Of a DNA stretch of 64,000 nt, positions 54,501 to 64,000 are shown one piece after another (within the stretch, counting starts at the first letter, position 1; each line of letters begins with the position of its first letter). The notes under the pieces were generated by a model. That model had not been told where the DNA came from and ran no database searches. It saw only the letters and a program-made list of their open reading frames with translations. This DNA is from Notolepis coatsorum (taxonomy: Eukaryota > Chordata > Actinopteri > Aulopiformes > Paralepididae), in assembly GCA_963971535.1 (NCBI GenBank), contig OZ020592.1, positions 55,001,150 through 55,065,149 of the forward strand, read 5' to 3'. Made by a program: the position numbers and the translations under genes.

Positions 54501-54948
54501 ATACTTGACTCCTATAAGGCTGTGCAAAATGGGGCTTATACAAGACTCCAAATGCTCCCAATGTACAAATGGGGACGAAGGAACATTTATGCACATGTAT
54601 TGGGACTGCCCACCAGTTAAGGCATTCTGGAAAGATGTATCCCAACAATTATCAACACTCGTATTTTGGAATATACCTGTACACCCCGCGGTATTACTAT
54701 TGAATGATGTTTTTGAGTTTGCAGTGAATCCACAACTAAAAAGATTGGTTTTATCGGGTATCACAGTAGCTAAAAAACTGATCGCATCACGTTGGTTTCA
54801 ACCGGAAAAAATGTGCCGAAAAGTGTGGTTTCTTACATATCTTGATGTGATATATCAAGAAATATCTACAGCAAGAATTCTGGGGCTCAATGAATCCAAA
54901 ATGTCAATGTGGTTAGAAGTGGTGGAGAGAATAAAAGCTAGCTTATAA
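51533..54948 (+). pseudogene. Tx1/L1-like LINE ORF2: endonuclease C-terminus, RT, zinc tail
   Basis: An uninterrupted frame of about 1,137 codons resuming after the BEL TSD. The first part completes the endonuclease (GADFNAIWNP, SRIDYVF, SDHCYL). A helical linker follows. RT then has KAPGIDGIPSEMY, GSYRPLSLLGTDVK, QTGFIKGR, LSLDAMKAFDRLEW (first Asp, ~480), ARQGCPLSP and YADDVILF (~580). A C-terminal CSQC...H...C zinc motif lies near residues 1006-1025. The length and intact RT suggest it was recently active. Its N-terminal endonuclease is split by the BEL element and frameshifted further upstream, so it is now inactive. RT motifs place it in the L1/Tx1 group. Confidence 0.9.
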
Positions 54949-55300
54949 TGGTGGTGTCTGGTTAGGAGTGAGGGATAATGGAGGTACTATCCAAGAGGGG
55001 GTCTGGGAGGGGGGGGTTTGAGCTGGAGCATATGTGTGTAGGGTTTTAGAAAATAGGTATTAGGGGTATATTATATATTAACATTTATATAATTGTAATT
55101 TCGCTGGATATACACTGTATACGGCTAAAATGTTATTATAGACTATTTTTGTTTTATCCTGTTTCTGTACTTGCATATATTATAACCACCTTTACTGAAA
55201 GTTTCATTATGCATTGTGTGTTAAGTACTGACTTTTAATAATTTTTTGTTTTGCAATAATAAAAAAAATATAAAAAAAAATATATATATATATATATTCA
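54949..55300 (+). other. 3' UTR and A/T tail of the Tx1-like LINE
   Basis: A G-rich stretch at 54980-55020, then A/T-rich sequence ending in AATAATAAAAAAAATATAAA and (TA)n near 55250-55300. I could not identify a target duplication. Confidence 0.7.
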
Positions 55301-55592
55301 TGATAATTTAGGATGTGACTACTTTAAATTTGTAGTACTCTTATTTACAGTGTAGGATCTCTGTTAAACAGTAGGCCTACTGTTATTTGTAGATATCTTG
55401 TATGTCATAACAGTACTGTGTATATCTGTATGTCATAAATGTCATGATATATATCTGTATATCTGTATGTGTTCAGATTCTGTATTACATTGCACAAAAT
55501 GTGGGACCCTCTCGAAAACGAGATACTGTATCTCAATGTGGTATTCCCAATAAAGAATTTCAATATTGTGTACATGTCATAAATGTCATTAT
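55301..55592. repeat. LINE 3' fragment with CCCAATAAAG end
   Basis: TGTGGGACCCTCTCGAAAAC, ACTGTATCTCAATGTGGTAT and CCCAATAAAGAATTTC at about 55498-55562 look like a retroposed 3' end. The rest is A/T-rich with CATAAATGTCAT words. Confidence 0.5.
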
Positions 55593-55737
55593 GAATTGAA
55601 AATGGGGGACCTGATGTAAACAAGACGAACGCCTTTGGTCTGCATCCCCTTATCAATTGTGTGTATTGAGCCGTACTGTATTGTATCCATTATGCAATCT
55701 GTTAATACAATTTTCAATCAATCAATCAATCAATCAA
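55593..55737 (+). repeat. LINE 3'-tail repeat
   Basis: GAATTGAAAATGGGGGACC through TTTTCAATCAATCAATC. Plus orientation. Confidence 0.8.
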
Positions 55738-55938
55738 AGTCTGGTGGTATATTTCTCTCCCACCCACCAACCCCCTCCTAATGTACAGTCCCCTCCCCAT
55801 CATATGTATATACTCTGTCAGGATCTAGGGGTAACAGTACTGTATATTTGAATACCGTTTATGTCACAAATGTATCAGTACTAAATACCTATATGTCCCT
55901 ATGCCATAAATGTCATGTATGTTGTGTATGTCATAAAT

Positions 55939-56080
55939 GAATTGAAAATGGGGGACCCTGATGTAAACAAGACAAACGTCTTTCTCAGGTCTGCATCCCC
56001 TTAACAATTGTGTGTATTGAGCCGTACTGTATTGTACCCATTCTGCAATCTGTTAAATAAAGTTTTCATTCATTCATTCA
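55939..56080 (+). repeat. LINE 3'-tail repeat
   Basis: The most complete copy: GAATTGAAAATGGGGGACCC...AAATAAAGTTTTCATTCATT. The sequence between this and the previous copy is unassigned. Confidence 0.85.
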
Positions 56081-56439
56081 ATAGGATAGATTGCATGCGT
56101 GATTACGAAACCTAGCCGCATTTCTCGGAGACGCTCTCTGATTGGCACTGACTGACGCTCTCTGATTGGCCACTGACGCGTTTGCCCAATCCGTGACGAG
56201 CTGTGTCTTTGCCCATTTCCACGTCAAACAGCCTGCAAACTACCTCAAGTTTCAAGTTTCTTTAATAGTTGTCATACAGAAGTACAGAATACTTTTATAC
56301 AAAATGCTTCTTACTGTTACGCTCCAGAGACTGTGCTAGACAAAATAAGTATGAAATAAAATAGTATAGCATGTAGCATGTTCTATCGCCATGCTCTAAG
56401 ACAAACTCTAACCTTAACCAACTTCGAAGAGTGCCTGTA
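56081..56439. other. Unassigned stretch with a small Mutator-like fragment
   Basis: Contains CTCTAAGACAAACTCTAACC at about 56393, shared with 27035 and 33085. Otherwise no gene. Confidence 0.5.
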
Positions 56440-57339
56440 TCGGTACTAAATACCTGTATCTCAGAGGATCTGACATGGTCAACACACATAGACACAGTAG
56501 TAAAGAAAGCGAAGCAGCGCCTCTACCACCTGAGACAGTTAAGGAAGTTCAGAGTATCGGGGAAGATACTCCAGTCCTTCTACTCAGGAGCTGTAGAGAG
56601 CATCTTGACCGGAAACATCACTGCCTGGTATGGGAACAGCACGGCACAGGACAAGAAGGCCCTACAGAGAGTGGTGCGCTCAGCCGAGCGTACCACGGGT
56701 ATTGCGCTACCTCCCCTGCAGGCTCTATACAACAAGAGGTGCAAATCCAGAGCCTGCAGGATAATGAAAGACCCCCACCACCCCAATAACAGCCTGTTCC
56801 AGCTGCTGAGGTCAGGCAGACGCCTGCGAACCCCAGCTACTAGGACGGAGAGGCTTAGGCTAAGCTTCTTCCCCCAGGCCATCAGAGCCTTGAACAATGA
56901 ACATTGAGAGACACAGAAACTGAACTATCCACACACAAGCACACACAAGCACATACACGACACGCACACTGAGCACGCTCACACACTAGCAGCCACTTTA
57001 ACACTCATGCCGCACATACGCACACTTATGGCCAGAGGAAAGGCCACTTTAAATTAGTATAACATCAGGAACAGTGTATTGCACTACTAAAGCTACCTAG
57101 CATGTCCTATATGCTCTGTAAATACTATGTACAGATACCGAGATGGCACACCATGTACCTGTTTATTGCACTGTTGTTTTTTACTGGATTCTATTAATAT
57201 GTTGTACCACTGTATTTTATTGGATTCTATTATATGTTGTACCACTGTATTGCACATCGTCGCGGGCAAGACCAGCCGCATTTCATTGTATACCTGTATG
57301 CTGTGACAATTAAAACTCTTGACTTGACTTGACTTGACT
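56440..57339 (+). pseudogene. L2-like LINE 3' end, ORF2 C-terminus plus 3' UTR
   Basis: The frame to 56907 (about 155 codons) reads EDLTWSTHIDTVVKKAKQRL, LRKFRVSGKIL, FYSGAVESILTG, WYGNSTAQDKKALQRVV and RCKSRACRI, the conserved C-terminal tail after RT in fish L2/CR1-group LINEs. A (CA)-rich UTR follows and ends with GACAATTAAAACTCTTGACT and a short GACTT repeat. RT and endonuclease are absent, so it is 5'-truncated. The frame itself is intact, suggesting modest age. Confidence 0.85.
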
Positions 57340-57357
57340 ATGTCCCTATGTCGATAT

Positions 57358-57423
57358 GAATTGAAAATGGGGGACCCTGATGTAAACAAGACAAACGTCT
57401 TTCTCTGGTCTGCATCCCCTTAA
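57358..57423 (+). repeat. LINE 3'-tail repeat, left half
   Basis: GAATTGAAAATGGGGGACCC to CATCCCCTTAA, where a piggyBac-like terminus begins. The right half is not found nearby. Confidence 0.75.
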
Positions 57424-57788
57424 CACTTTGACTGCCGGAAAACGCTTAAAAGCGTCATTCCCGGCCATGCTCAAGTTGCCGGAAGCCGCTTTACAGGGTC
57501 CTTATATCAATATTTAAAAAATCTGCGATCGGATTCATATTTCCCCTCCGCTGGCCTGAGATCCACCAGGGCCCTATTCCCCGTACCTGGTTCAACTAAG
57601 TCGATCAAGAGTCCCATTATCCAGATTCAGTTAACCCGATGTTTGAAGCCGGGATTTTCCTGTTCCTCGAAGGTGGATTCAGTCTTGTTAACTCAAACCA
57701 GACTTGAGACCCAGGATAAGTGCGCGCGGCCGCTTCAGTTGAAAAGCCATCACGTATCGATAGCAGAGATCCTGATTTTCTAACGGTA
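57420..57788. mobile_element. Probable piggyBac-like left end and unassigned DNA
   Basis: TTAA (57420-57423) followed by CACTTTGACTGCCGG mirrors the left end at 17684. No matching right end with TTAA was found, so the extent is unknown. No gene in the stretch. Confidence 0.5.
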
Positions 57789-57842
57789 TTGATTGATTAA
57801 TTGATTTAAAACTTTATTAACAGGTTGCAGTACGGCTCAATC
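57789..57842 (-). repeat. LINE 3'-tail repeat fragment (reverse)
   Basis: TTGATTGATTAATTGATTTA then AAACTTTATTAACAGGTTGC and CAGTACGGCTCAAT, a short copy. Confidence 0.65.
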
Positions 57843-58069
57843 GCCTCGCCGACAAGTTAAATGCGTTATCTATAGGCTAATTTTAAGTCCCTCATTACCC
57901 CAATCAATCAGATTATATTTCTTTAAACTTGCCTGCTGGCAGTAGGTTTATGGAATGGATAATCAAATGAGATCTTGCTAGCGAAAATAATTAGTTAAAC
58001 TGTTATGCAGAATAAGGATACGGCTCTCTTACCCATTGATTGATGTATGGTGGATCTTTTACTTATCTA
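57843..58069. other. Unassigned spacer
   Basis: No gene or repeat recognised. Confidence 0.5.
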
Positions 58070-58228
58070 CACTGTGGTGTAATGGTATCTGCTTTTGACT
58101 TTCACGCCGTGGCCAGCCGTGTATAGGTGTAACAGACTGACAGCCAATGAAATGGGTGCATTTGTCACGCTGTCCAAGGAGCTGAACTGCTCTCGTGCAG
58201 CCGTGTTCGAATCCCGGTCGGGGCAAAA
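58070..58228 (+). repeat. tRNA-like segment with widely spaced boxes
   Basis: GTGGTGTAATGGTA (box A-like, 58075-58088) and TGTTCGAATCCC (box B-like, about 58205-58216) are about 125 bp apart, too far for a tRNA without an insertion. It could be a tRNA interrupted by other DNA or a SINE head. Not called as a tRNA gene. Confidence 0.35.
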
Positions 58229-58454
58229 GCCTGTCATACATTATCAAAGATAAACAGCTATGTTGAATCAATAAACATGAATATCACTAAATAAACATGA
58301 ATATTGCACAGATTTAGATTATAATAGTAAAGCTATTATAATAGTTCAATGGTTGTGATGGCAAAGTTTGCGTCAGGTTCCTTACTGTATATTTGCATAT
58401 CGTATGTCACAAATGTAACAGTACTATATACCTGTATGTCATAAATGTCACTAT

Positions 58455-58595
58455 GAATTGAAAATGGGGGACCCTGATGTAAACAAGACAAATGTCTTTC
58501 TCTGCTCTGCATCCCCTTAAACATTTTGTGTATTGAGCCGTACTGTATTGTACCCATTCTGCAATCTGTTAAATAAAGTTTTCATTCATTAATTC
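58455..58595 (+). repeat. LINE 3'-tail repeat
   Basis: GAATTGAAAATGGGGGACCC to AAATAAAGTTTTCATTCATT. Confidence 0.85.
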
Positions 58596-58659
58596 TGTCC
58601 CTGTCTCTCCTTGTTGCACATATTTAGATTATCATTAGATTGTAGCGGCAGAGGTTTTT

Positions 58660-58868
58660 GTCAACTTAAATCATGTTTCTTAATTTATGCACAGTGACAG
58701 GACTGTGTGTGGATGACCACAGGCCTGTGGTCCCCAACACCATCTCCTCAGTCTTCTTAACATTTAAAACCAGACAGTTATTGTCGCACCAGTTTACAAA
58801 CCACTGGATTTCCAAATAATAGTCAGCTAGGTCACTGTCATTCTTAATTAGAGCTAAAATGGCAGCGT
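58660..58868 (-). pseudogene. LINE RT fragment, minus strand (post-active-site part)
   Basis: The minus strand reads DDAAILALI, DLADYYLEIQWFVNWC and LVLNVKKTEEMV, the segment just after the YADD motif of CR1/L2-group RT. It is joined head-to-head with a plus-strand RT fragment at about 58868. Confidence 0.75.
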
Positions 58869-59303
58869 CATCAGGAAATGTTCATATCATATCTGGTGAA
58901 TTACCTAGCTCATGGAAGTCGGCCATGGTTCTCCCCTTGTTAAAGGGCGGAGACCCCTCTGACCTAAATAATTATCGCCCTATTTCCAGATTGTCTGTAA
59001 TGGCCAAAGTCTTTGAATCTCTTGTAAACAAACTGAAAGAGTTTCTAGCTGACCATAATATTCTTAACAAGTCTCAGTCAGGCTTCAGATCCATAGTACT
59101 TCAGCGACTATGCTAGTCTCAAATTACATAATTGAAGCACTAGACAAGAAAAAACACTGTGCAGCATTGTTTGTTGATCTGTCTAAAGCGTTTGACTCTG
59201 TGGATCACGCATTACTGCAGAGGCTTGGCTGCATATAGGTCTTGGTAAAACGGCTTTGAGCTGGTTTAAAAACTATCTATCTGAAAGAACTGTGTCTCAG
59301 TAA
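58869..59303 (+). pseudogene. LINE RT fragment, plus strand (pre-active-site part)
   Basis: GELPSSWKSAMVLPLLKGGD, LNNYRPISRLSVMAKVFESL and NILNKSQSGFRS, then after a frameshift near 59105 ALDKKKHCAALFVDLSKAFDSVDHALLQ. These are the early RT blocks of the same LINE type as 58660-58868 but on the opposite strand. It ends at a (TAA)n tract. Confidence 0.85.
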
Positions 59304-59714
59304 TAATAATAATAATAACTTTATTTGTATAGCACCTTTCATACAGGGGATTGCAGTTCAAAGTGCTTTACATCAGTAAGAAATAAAACATAAAATCAGT
59401 GTAAAACAAGCAACAAGAGCAAAGCATAAAGTGGGATAAAATAATGCAGATATATTAATCAATTCATATCAGAACCTCACGTTCCAATATGCTTCTGTAA
59501 TCTGTTACAAAACATGATAAGGTTATAGTATGCACCCAGCAGATAGTGGGGCGTAAAGATAAAAGTAGAAATAAGTCAAATGAGCAGACATATAAAATCA
59601 CAGTTTTTCACATTAGGATCTAACATCCTTTAGGGCCACCTTGTTTATGGTTTGATTCAGTTTTAGTAGAATGTAAAATACATGAATGATGAAATGAGCA
59701 CATAAAGTGCAGAC
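59301..59714 (+). repeat. (TAA)n and CTTTATTTGTATAGCACC repeat
   Basis: (TAA)6 at 59301-59322, then CTTTATTTGTATAGCACCTT and CAAAGTGCTTTACATCAG, a dispersed fish repeat type. The rest is A/T-rich without genes. Confidence 0.6.
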
Positions 59715-60033
59715 ATACTATAAAATCCTCTGATATATAAAATAAAGGAGAATAAAGACATCCCTCCAGGCCTCCAACTCCCTCTGAAAAAACTCTGTCT
59801 CAACAAAGTCCTGGAATGGCATCCTGGGATTGGTGAGTCCTTCTGCTGCATAGGTCTGGAAGACCTTAGTGGAGCAGTAGAAGTACAGTATCTCACCGCT
59901 CCAGTCTGATAAAAAAAAAAGTGGATGGTGGAGCCATCTCTGAGGAACCGGGACTTTGGCTGACCACAGGCGAGGCAGTTGTGTCCTCTTGGGGAGCCGC
60001 TGTTGTTGTTGCTGCTGCTTCTCCAGCATCTCA
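59715..60033 (-). pseudogene. Unidentified protein fragment with CxxC and YFYC motifs
   Basis: The minus strand encodes a Gln/Ser-rich lead, then GHNCLACGQPKSRFLRDGST. After a frameshift at about 59890 (extra TG) it reads YFYCSTKVFQTYAAEGLTNP and FVETEFFQRELEAWRDVF. The residue mix and paired cysteines look like a real, folded domain (possibly zinc-binding), not translated repeat. I do not recognise the family. A poly-T run (FFF codons) and the frameshift show decay. It lies between two LINE-tail/repeat fragments. Confidence 0.5.
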
Positions 60034-60035
60034 CT

Positions 60036-60181
60036 GAATGAATGAATGAATGAAAACTTTATTTAACAGATTGCAGAATGGGTACAATACAGTACGGCTC
60101 AATACACACAATTGTTAAGGGGATGCAGACCAGAGAAAGACGTTTGTCTTGTTTACATCAGGGTCCCCTATTTTCAATTCA
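60036..60181 (-). repeat. LINE 3'-tail repeat (reverse)
   Basis: GAATGAATGAATGAAAACTT to CAGGGTCCCCTATTTTCAAT. Confidence 0.85.
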
Positions 60182-60267
60182 TAGTGACATTTATGACACA
60201 CACAACATACATGACATCATGACATTTATGACATAGGGACATACATGACATACAGGTATATAGTACT

Positions 60268-61668
60268 TGTTGTGAAGGATCAGATTAAACCGAATATATA
60301 TATTTATTTATGGATATATATTTAATAGTATTTGTATATCGTTTGATATCCCTTGTATATTCCTTGTACATATACACTGAATATCCCTTTAGTCTACTAA
60401 CAGCCCATAATAGTTTCATTCTCTCATTGGACAAGAACCTGGCGCCAGCAGCCAAGCCCCTTGGTTCAAGTTCAATCGTGCCGACGAACATGTCGTTACT
60501 AGCCCGGTTCCGCGTAGGAATACGTCTGGCGAAATACGAATGGTACTATTTGTTCACAGCGCATATATATATGGCGCAAGTAAAGTAGAACTTCCTTTTT
60601 AGTCCCTTAGCCCTTAGTTCTTTACCCTCCAACCTAGTGGCAAGACGTTAAGCCTCACCCACGATACACGTGTGGTGCAGTATGGTCAACTTGGCCTCAG
60701 AATGGCATTGAGACATTGTGTGGATTAATAGTTGAATTGTCATAGTTTGGCACTATACCGTCGAGTGGGACGTATTTCTATTAAGTTAATAATAGTCTAT
60801 TATGTATGGTGCATCGTTCGGTTAGAGTTATAAAGTGAGCAGTACCCCCATCGTTCCTGGCGTTATCTAGAGTCTTAACCAGGCTGGGCAGACCACGTGT
60901 GGTGCTTTCATCCGAGGAGTTCTGGGCCAGGACGAGTGGACCTGCACATTGGATTACCTTACCCGGACGACGGCGAGCCCTACACGGCTTGGATTATCTA
61001 CTTGCTTTGGGTGCTTTGATTTATGCCATGGATACCAGCCAACACTGGTGAGTGTTGGAACTACCCCCCGAGAGGAGTCCAGGTGAGACGGCGCTCTACC
61101 CCGAGTGAGGTCGCCTCACGTCTCTTCGTTGTGGACCGGCAGCTACCGTCTACAAGAGGGCCCAGCTGTATTCATCTGTGGACCGAGGTTCTGTGGGCAC
61201 CGTGTTCAGCACTCTGAATTCTCCCAAGAAATCGTTGGCCAGATGGGATATCGCCGGCGGCTCTCCTAACCCCCCCCCTCTACTGACTTACAACCAGCGG
61301 GACCCCCTTTTAGTGTATCCAGCTATAATCATTTAAGTACCATCGCTATAGTTCCCTAAAGAACCAGGTTGCATACTTGCTCCCTGCGTAACCAGAGATT
61401 GGACATTCAATGTTGATTTGCCTACGAATACTCATTTGCCTTACAAGTGCATTCAAATCATAAATGTCATTAAGTGAACGTTGTATATACCCTTTGCTAT
61501 ATAAAATATTCGATTTATACATTTGTGTGGACTTCGTTTCATGGTGGGAAAGTGTTCATCATATCTATATCATGTACTGTGTGGCCAGTAGTTAAAGTAC
61601 ATAATCGGTAGTGGTTTAATGATACCATACTTATCAATACAGTCAGGGAATTGTACCCCTCAGTTACA
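60268..61668 (+). repeat. BEL/Pao 5' LTR of a third element
   Basis: 1,401 bp, TGTTGTGAAGGATCAGATTA...CTCAGTTACA, same family as 43344-44770 but clearly diverged. A TATATATA box lies near 60566. The 3' LTR is outside the window. Confidence 0.9.
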
Positions 61669-61670
61669 AT

Positions 61671-61688
61671 TGGTCCTTCGAGCCGGAG
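61671..61688 (+). promoter_or_regulatory. Primer-binding site, tRNA-Tyr type
   Basis: TGGTCCTTCGAGCCGGAG, two bases after the LTR, identical to 44773-44790. Confidence 0.85.
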
Positions 61689-61736
61689 GGTAACTAGTGT
61701 AATATTAATATAGTGTTATTAATATTGAAATGGCCT

Positions 61737-64000
61737 ATGATGAACACTCCACGAAACGGTCCTCCTAACGTAGAACGCCCGCGGCGCAGACGACAGACAC
61801 CTCAGTACTTAGAGGATTACGCTGTCAGTCAACTACCTAGCCTTCGACAAACGGTAAACGCGGTAAAAGTAGAAAGTAAAATTATGTCTGACCTTAACGA
61901 CCAGGTTACCCCGACCACAGAGGCCCTAGTGGGTTCTAATGTAACTGACCAAGCTCACGGTGGGGACCAGGAGGGAGCTGACATGCCTTTACCCCCCGCC
62001 AATACCGAAGAAGTAGTCCCCGACCAGCCCCGGGAGGAAGACAACCCTACAGAGAGAGAACTCTGCACGGAAGAAGAGGAGGAGAGCGCCGAGGAAATAG
62101 AGCTCCAGGACTCCCCAACGAGTACCGCCAGGAGCGGCTCACCTCTACAACCGTCTTCCCCCAGCGAAGCGGAGAGGATGCTATCACAGGCGTTCCTCGT
62201 CAGCCTGACAGCCTCTACCGAACGCGATCGACTTCAGGGTGAACGCGATCGACTTCAGGGTGAACGCGATCGACTCCAAGCACAGACGCTTAGCGAGCGC
62301 GAACAACTCCAAGCGCAGCAACGGAGCGAAGAAGAGCGCAGACGCCTGGAGATGAGACGCCTTCAGACGGAAGAGAATATGGCAAGAGACCGAGCAGACA
62401 CCCAGCGTGCCGCTGCCGGTGCCCAAAGAGAAGCAGAGCGCGACCTCGCTCTCATCCAGCGCGAAACCGAGCGCGACAGACTACAAGCCGAGCGCGACAA
62501 GCTACAAGCGCAACTAATGGAGCAGCTGATCCTCAAGGCAACACCCTCTCCCTCCGCCAGGGGTTCAAGGAACTCGTCGAGACAACAGTCAAGGGCAGCG
62601 TCTCCTAACCGAGCAAGCGACCCTGAACTTGACCAACAGACCAAGCCTATACCCCCCGCAGACCCCCTTCCCCGACCGGTCCAAGCGAGACCCAGCTACA
62701 AGGAAGGAGCAGCATACACTGCGGAGAAGCTAAATAAACGACTACAGGATCTAGAGGACCTGATAGAAGAAGAAGAGGGAGAGGAGGAGAACCAAGCCCG
62801 ACGACAGCACAGTACTCCACCGGACCAGGAGGTCCAGTACAGCCCAGGCTATACCCCCGCGGCGCTGCGCTACAGACCCCCGACCCTATTCACGGGTGAG
62901 CACGACGCACGACCAGCCCCGAGGAATAGCACCTGGACCAGCGGGCCATGGTACCCTGCCGGTACCAGCCCACAGAGAGGCGCAAGAGGAGACTCGCCTA
63001 GGAGGCCTCTCCCCCAACGCTCGCCGATGTATCAGCCATCCACGGCGTCATACATTGCCACACTGACGTTTCCAGACTTCACCTATGAGAATCGAGCACA
63101 GTACACGGAGCTCCGGATGTGCTTAGAGACAATGATGGTGGATGTCGCTGATGAACGCCACAAGTATGCAATATTACTGAAGCACCTGAAAGTACCGCTA
63201 GCGCACAATATAGCGCTAGCCTATGCCACCTCTACGACCCCATACACCGCGGCTCTAGCAGCGCTGGACCAGAGATATGGACGTATATGGGATTACGTAA
63301 TCCAAGAGATAAGGCATATTGACCGCCTACCCCCAGCAACAGACAATCGCTCATTAGACGACCTGTCTATAAAAGTGCAGTCCCTGGTAGGGATGCTGGG
63401 AGCGCAACGGGAAAAGGGTATGCACGAGCTATACGCCAACTCTAACGTCGAGAGGATTTTAGAGAAGCTGCCACCCGCCAGACAAGAGCGCTTCAGGCGG
63501 CAGAGAGACCACCGTGATCCTAACGGTCCCGAACCATCCCTCCTCGATCTAGCCGACTTCCTGGCGAGAGAAGTCAGCAGCTTATGACTGGATACGTTCG
63601 TGCGGAGCACACCAAGCTCCAGAGAGGGACCCAGGAGAATAAACGATGGAAGAAGATCGGTGACTGTCATGCACCAATCAGAATCAGTACCGAGCAGTAA
63701 GAACCACAGTACCCCCTCGAGAAAAGAGAAGTGGAAGATGGTGTGCCCGTACTGCGAGAAGGAACACTGGCTGTCACAATGTGACCTGTTCACAAAGATG
63801 AATGCAGAAGAAGTGAGTCAATGGATAAAGTCCAACAGGCGCTGTTACCGATGTACGCGCAATCACATGGCAGCCGAGTGCCGCCTAAAGAAGAGGTGCA
63901 GTCGGTGTGACGGAGCACACCTAGATGTCCTACACGACAGTAACAGAAGAAAGCCTGCACCTGCACCATCGAGCAGCACCAAGGCAAGTGTCATGTACAT
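61737..64000 (+). pseudogene. BEL/Pao Gag, in-frame stop, runs off the window
   Basis: The frame starts at ATG 61737. A coiled-coil expanded by ERDRLQG repeats (62218-62280) precedes a DUF1759-like capsid (about 63060-63590). An in-frame TGA at 63585-63587 replaces the Arg codon CGG found at the same place in the 43-kb element. The frame continues open past the stop with CPYCEKEHW, CYRCTRNHMAAEC and CSRCDGAH knuckles to the window end. Protease, RT and the rest must lie beyond 64000. Confidence 0.88.

Overview
The window looks like ray-finned fish (teleost) nuclear DNA made almost entirely of transposable elements. The evidence is long intergenic stretches rich in GCTAACGTTAGC-type words, tRNA-headed SINEs with a V-SINE-like body, many short TIR elements with perfect 8-bp target duplications (hAT type), RTE-, Tx1- and L2-like LINEs, and Ty3/Gypsy and BEL/Pao LTR elements. 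I found no host protein-coding gene. Every long open frame is either TE protein or a by-product of a minisatellite.

Layout. 1-12676 holds a tandem duplication with a 6,988-bp unit. The second copy is 5689-12676; the first is visible only as 1-5688. Each copy has a ~60-bp minisatellite, a LINE 3' end, a Harbinger-like remnant, a SINE, and a hAT MITE split by an RTE-like LINE that is itself split by two hAT elements. Only the second copy runs on into the LINE 5' end (to 13366). 13377-16690 holds more SINEs and a 1.5-kb hAT element. 16736-23447 is one 18-bp minisatellite interrupted by a V-SINE (carrying two hAT elements, one of which carries a LINE tail split by a piggyBac-like MITE) and by a TAA-flanked Harbinger-like MITE. 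23448-31771 is a minus-strand Ty3/Gypsy element cut up by hAT elements and a Mutator-like element; two of these insertions are 10 bp apart at the RT active-site codons. 31773-32990 is a LINE ORF1 fragment. 33188-38443 is a BEL/Pao element with nearly identical LTRs and a 5-bp TSD, encoding only Gag and protease. 38444-43000 holds MULE-like and LINE-tail fragments, a (GAA)n tract, a hAT MITE and a solo BEL LTR. From about 42965 to 55300 there is a Tx1/L1-like LINE whose endonuclease is split by an 8.2-kb BEL/Pao element (43344-51532). 55300-60260 is a mosaic of LINE 3' fragments. 60268-64000 is the 5' part of a third BEL/Pao element, related to the second.

How the parts relate. The order of insertion can be read from target duplications, so much of the window is a relative-age record: hAT MITE, then RTE LINE, then hAT elements, then tandem duplication; minisatellite, then SINE, then hATs; Gypsy, then hAT and MULE, then hAT; Tx1 LINE, then BEL. 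The youngest events by sequence are the tandem duplication and the two BEL insertions with both LTRs present. Both of those BEL copies lack a complete integrase. I see no convincing new cellular system. The most unusual items are the gag-protease-only BEL element, the six-frame-open minisatellite with higher-order structure, and the doubly hit RT active site.
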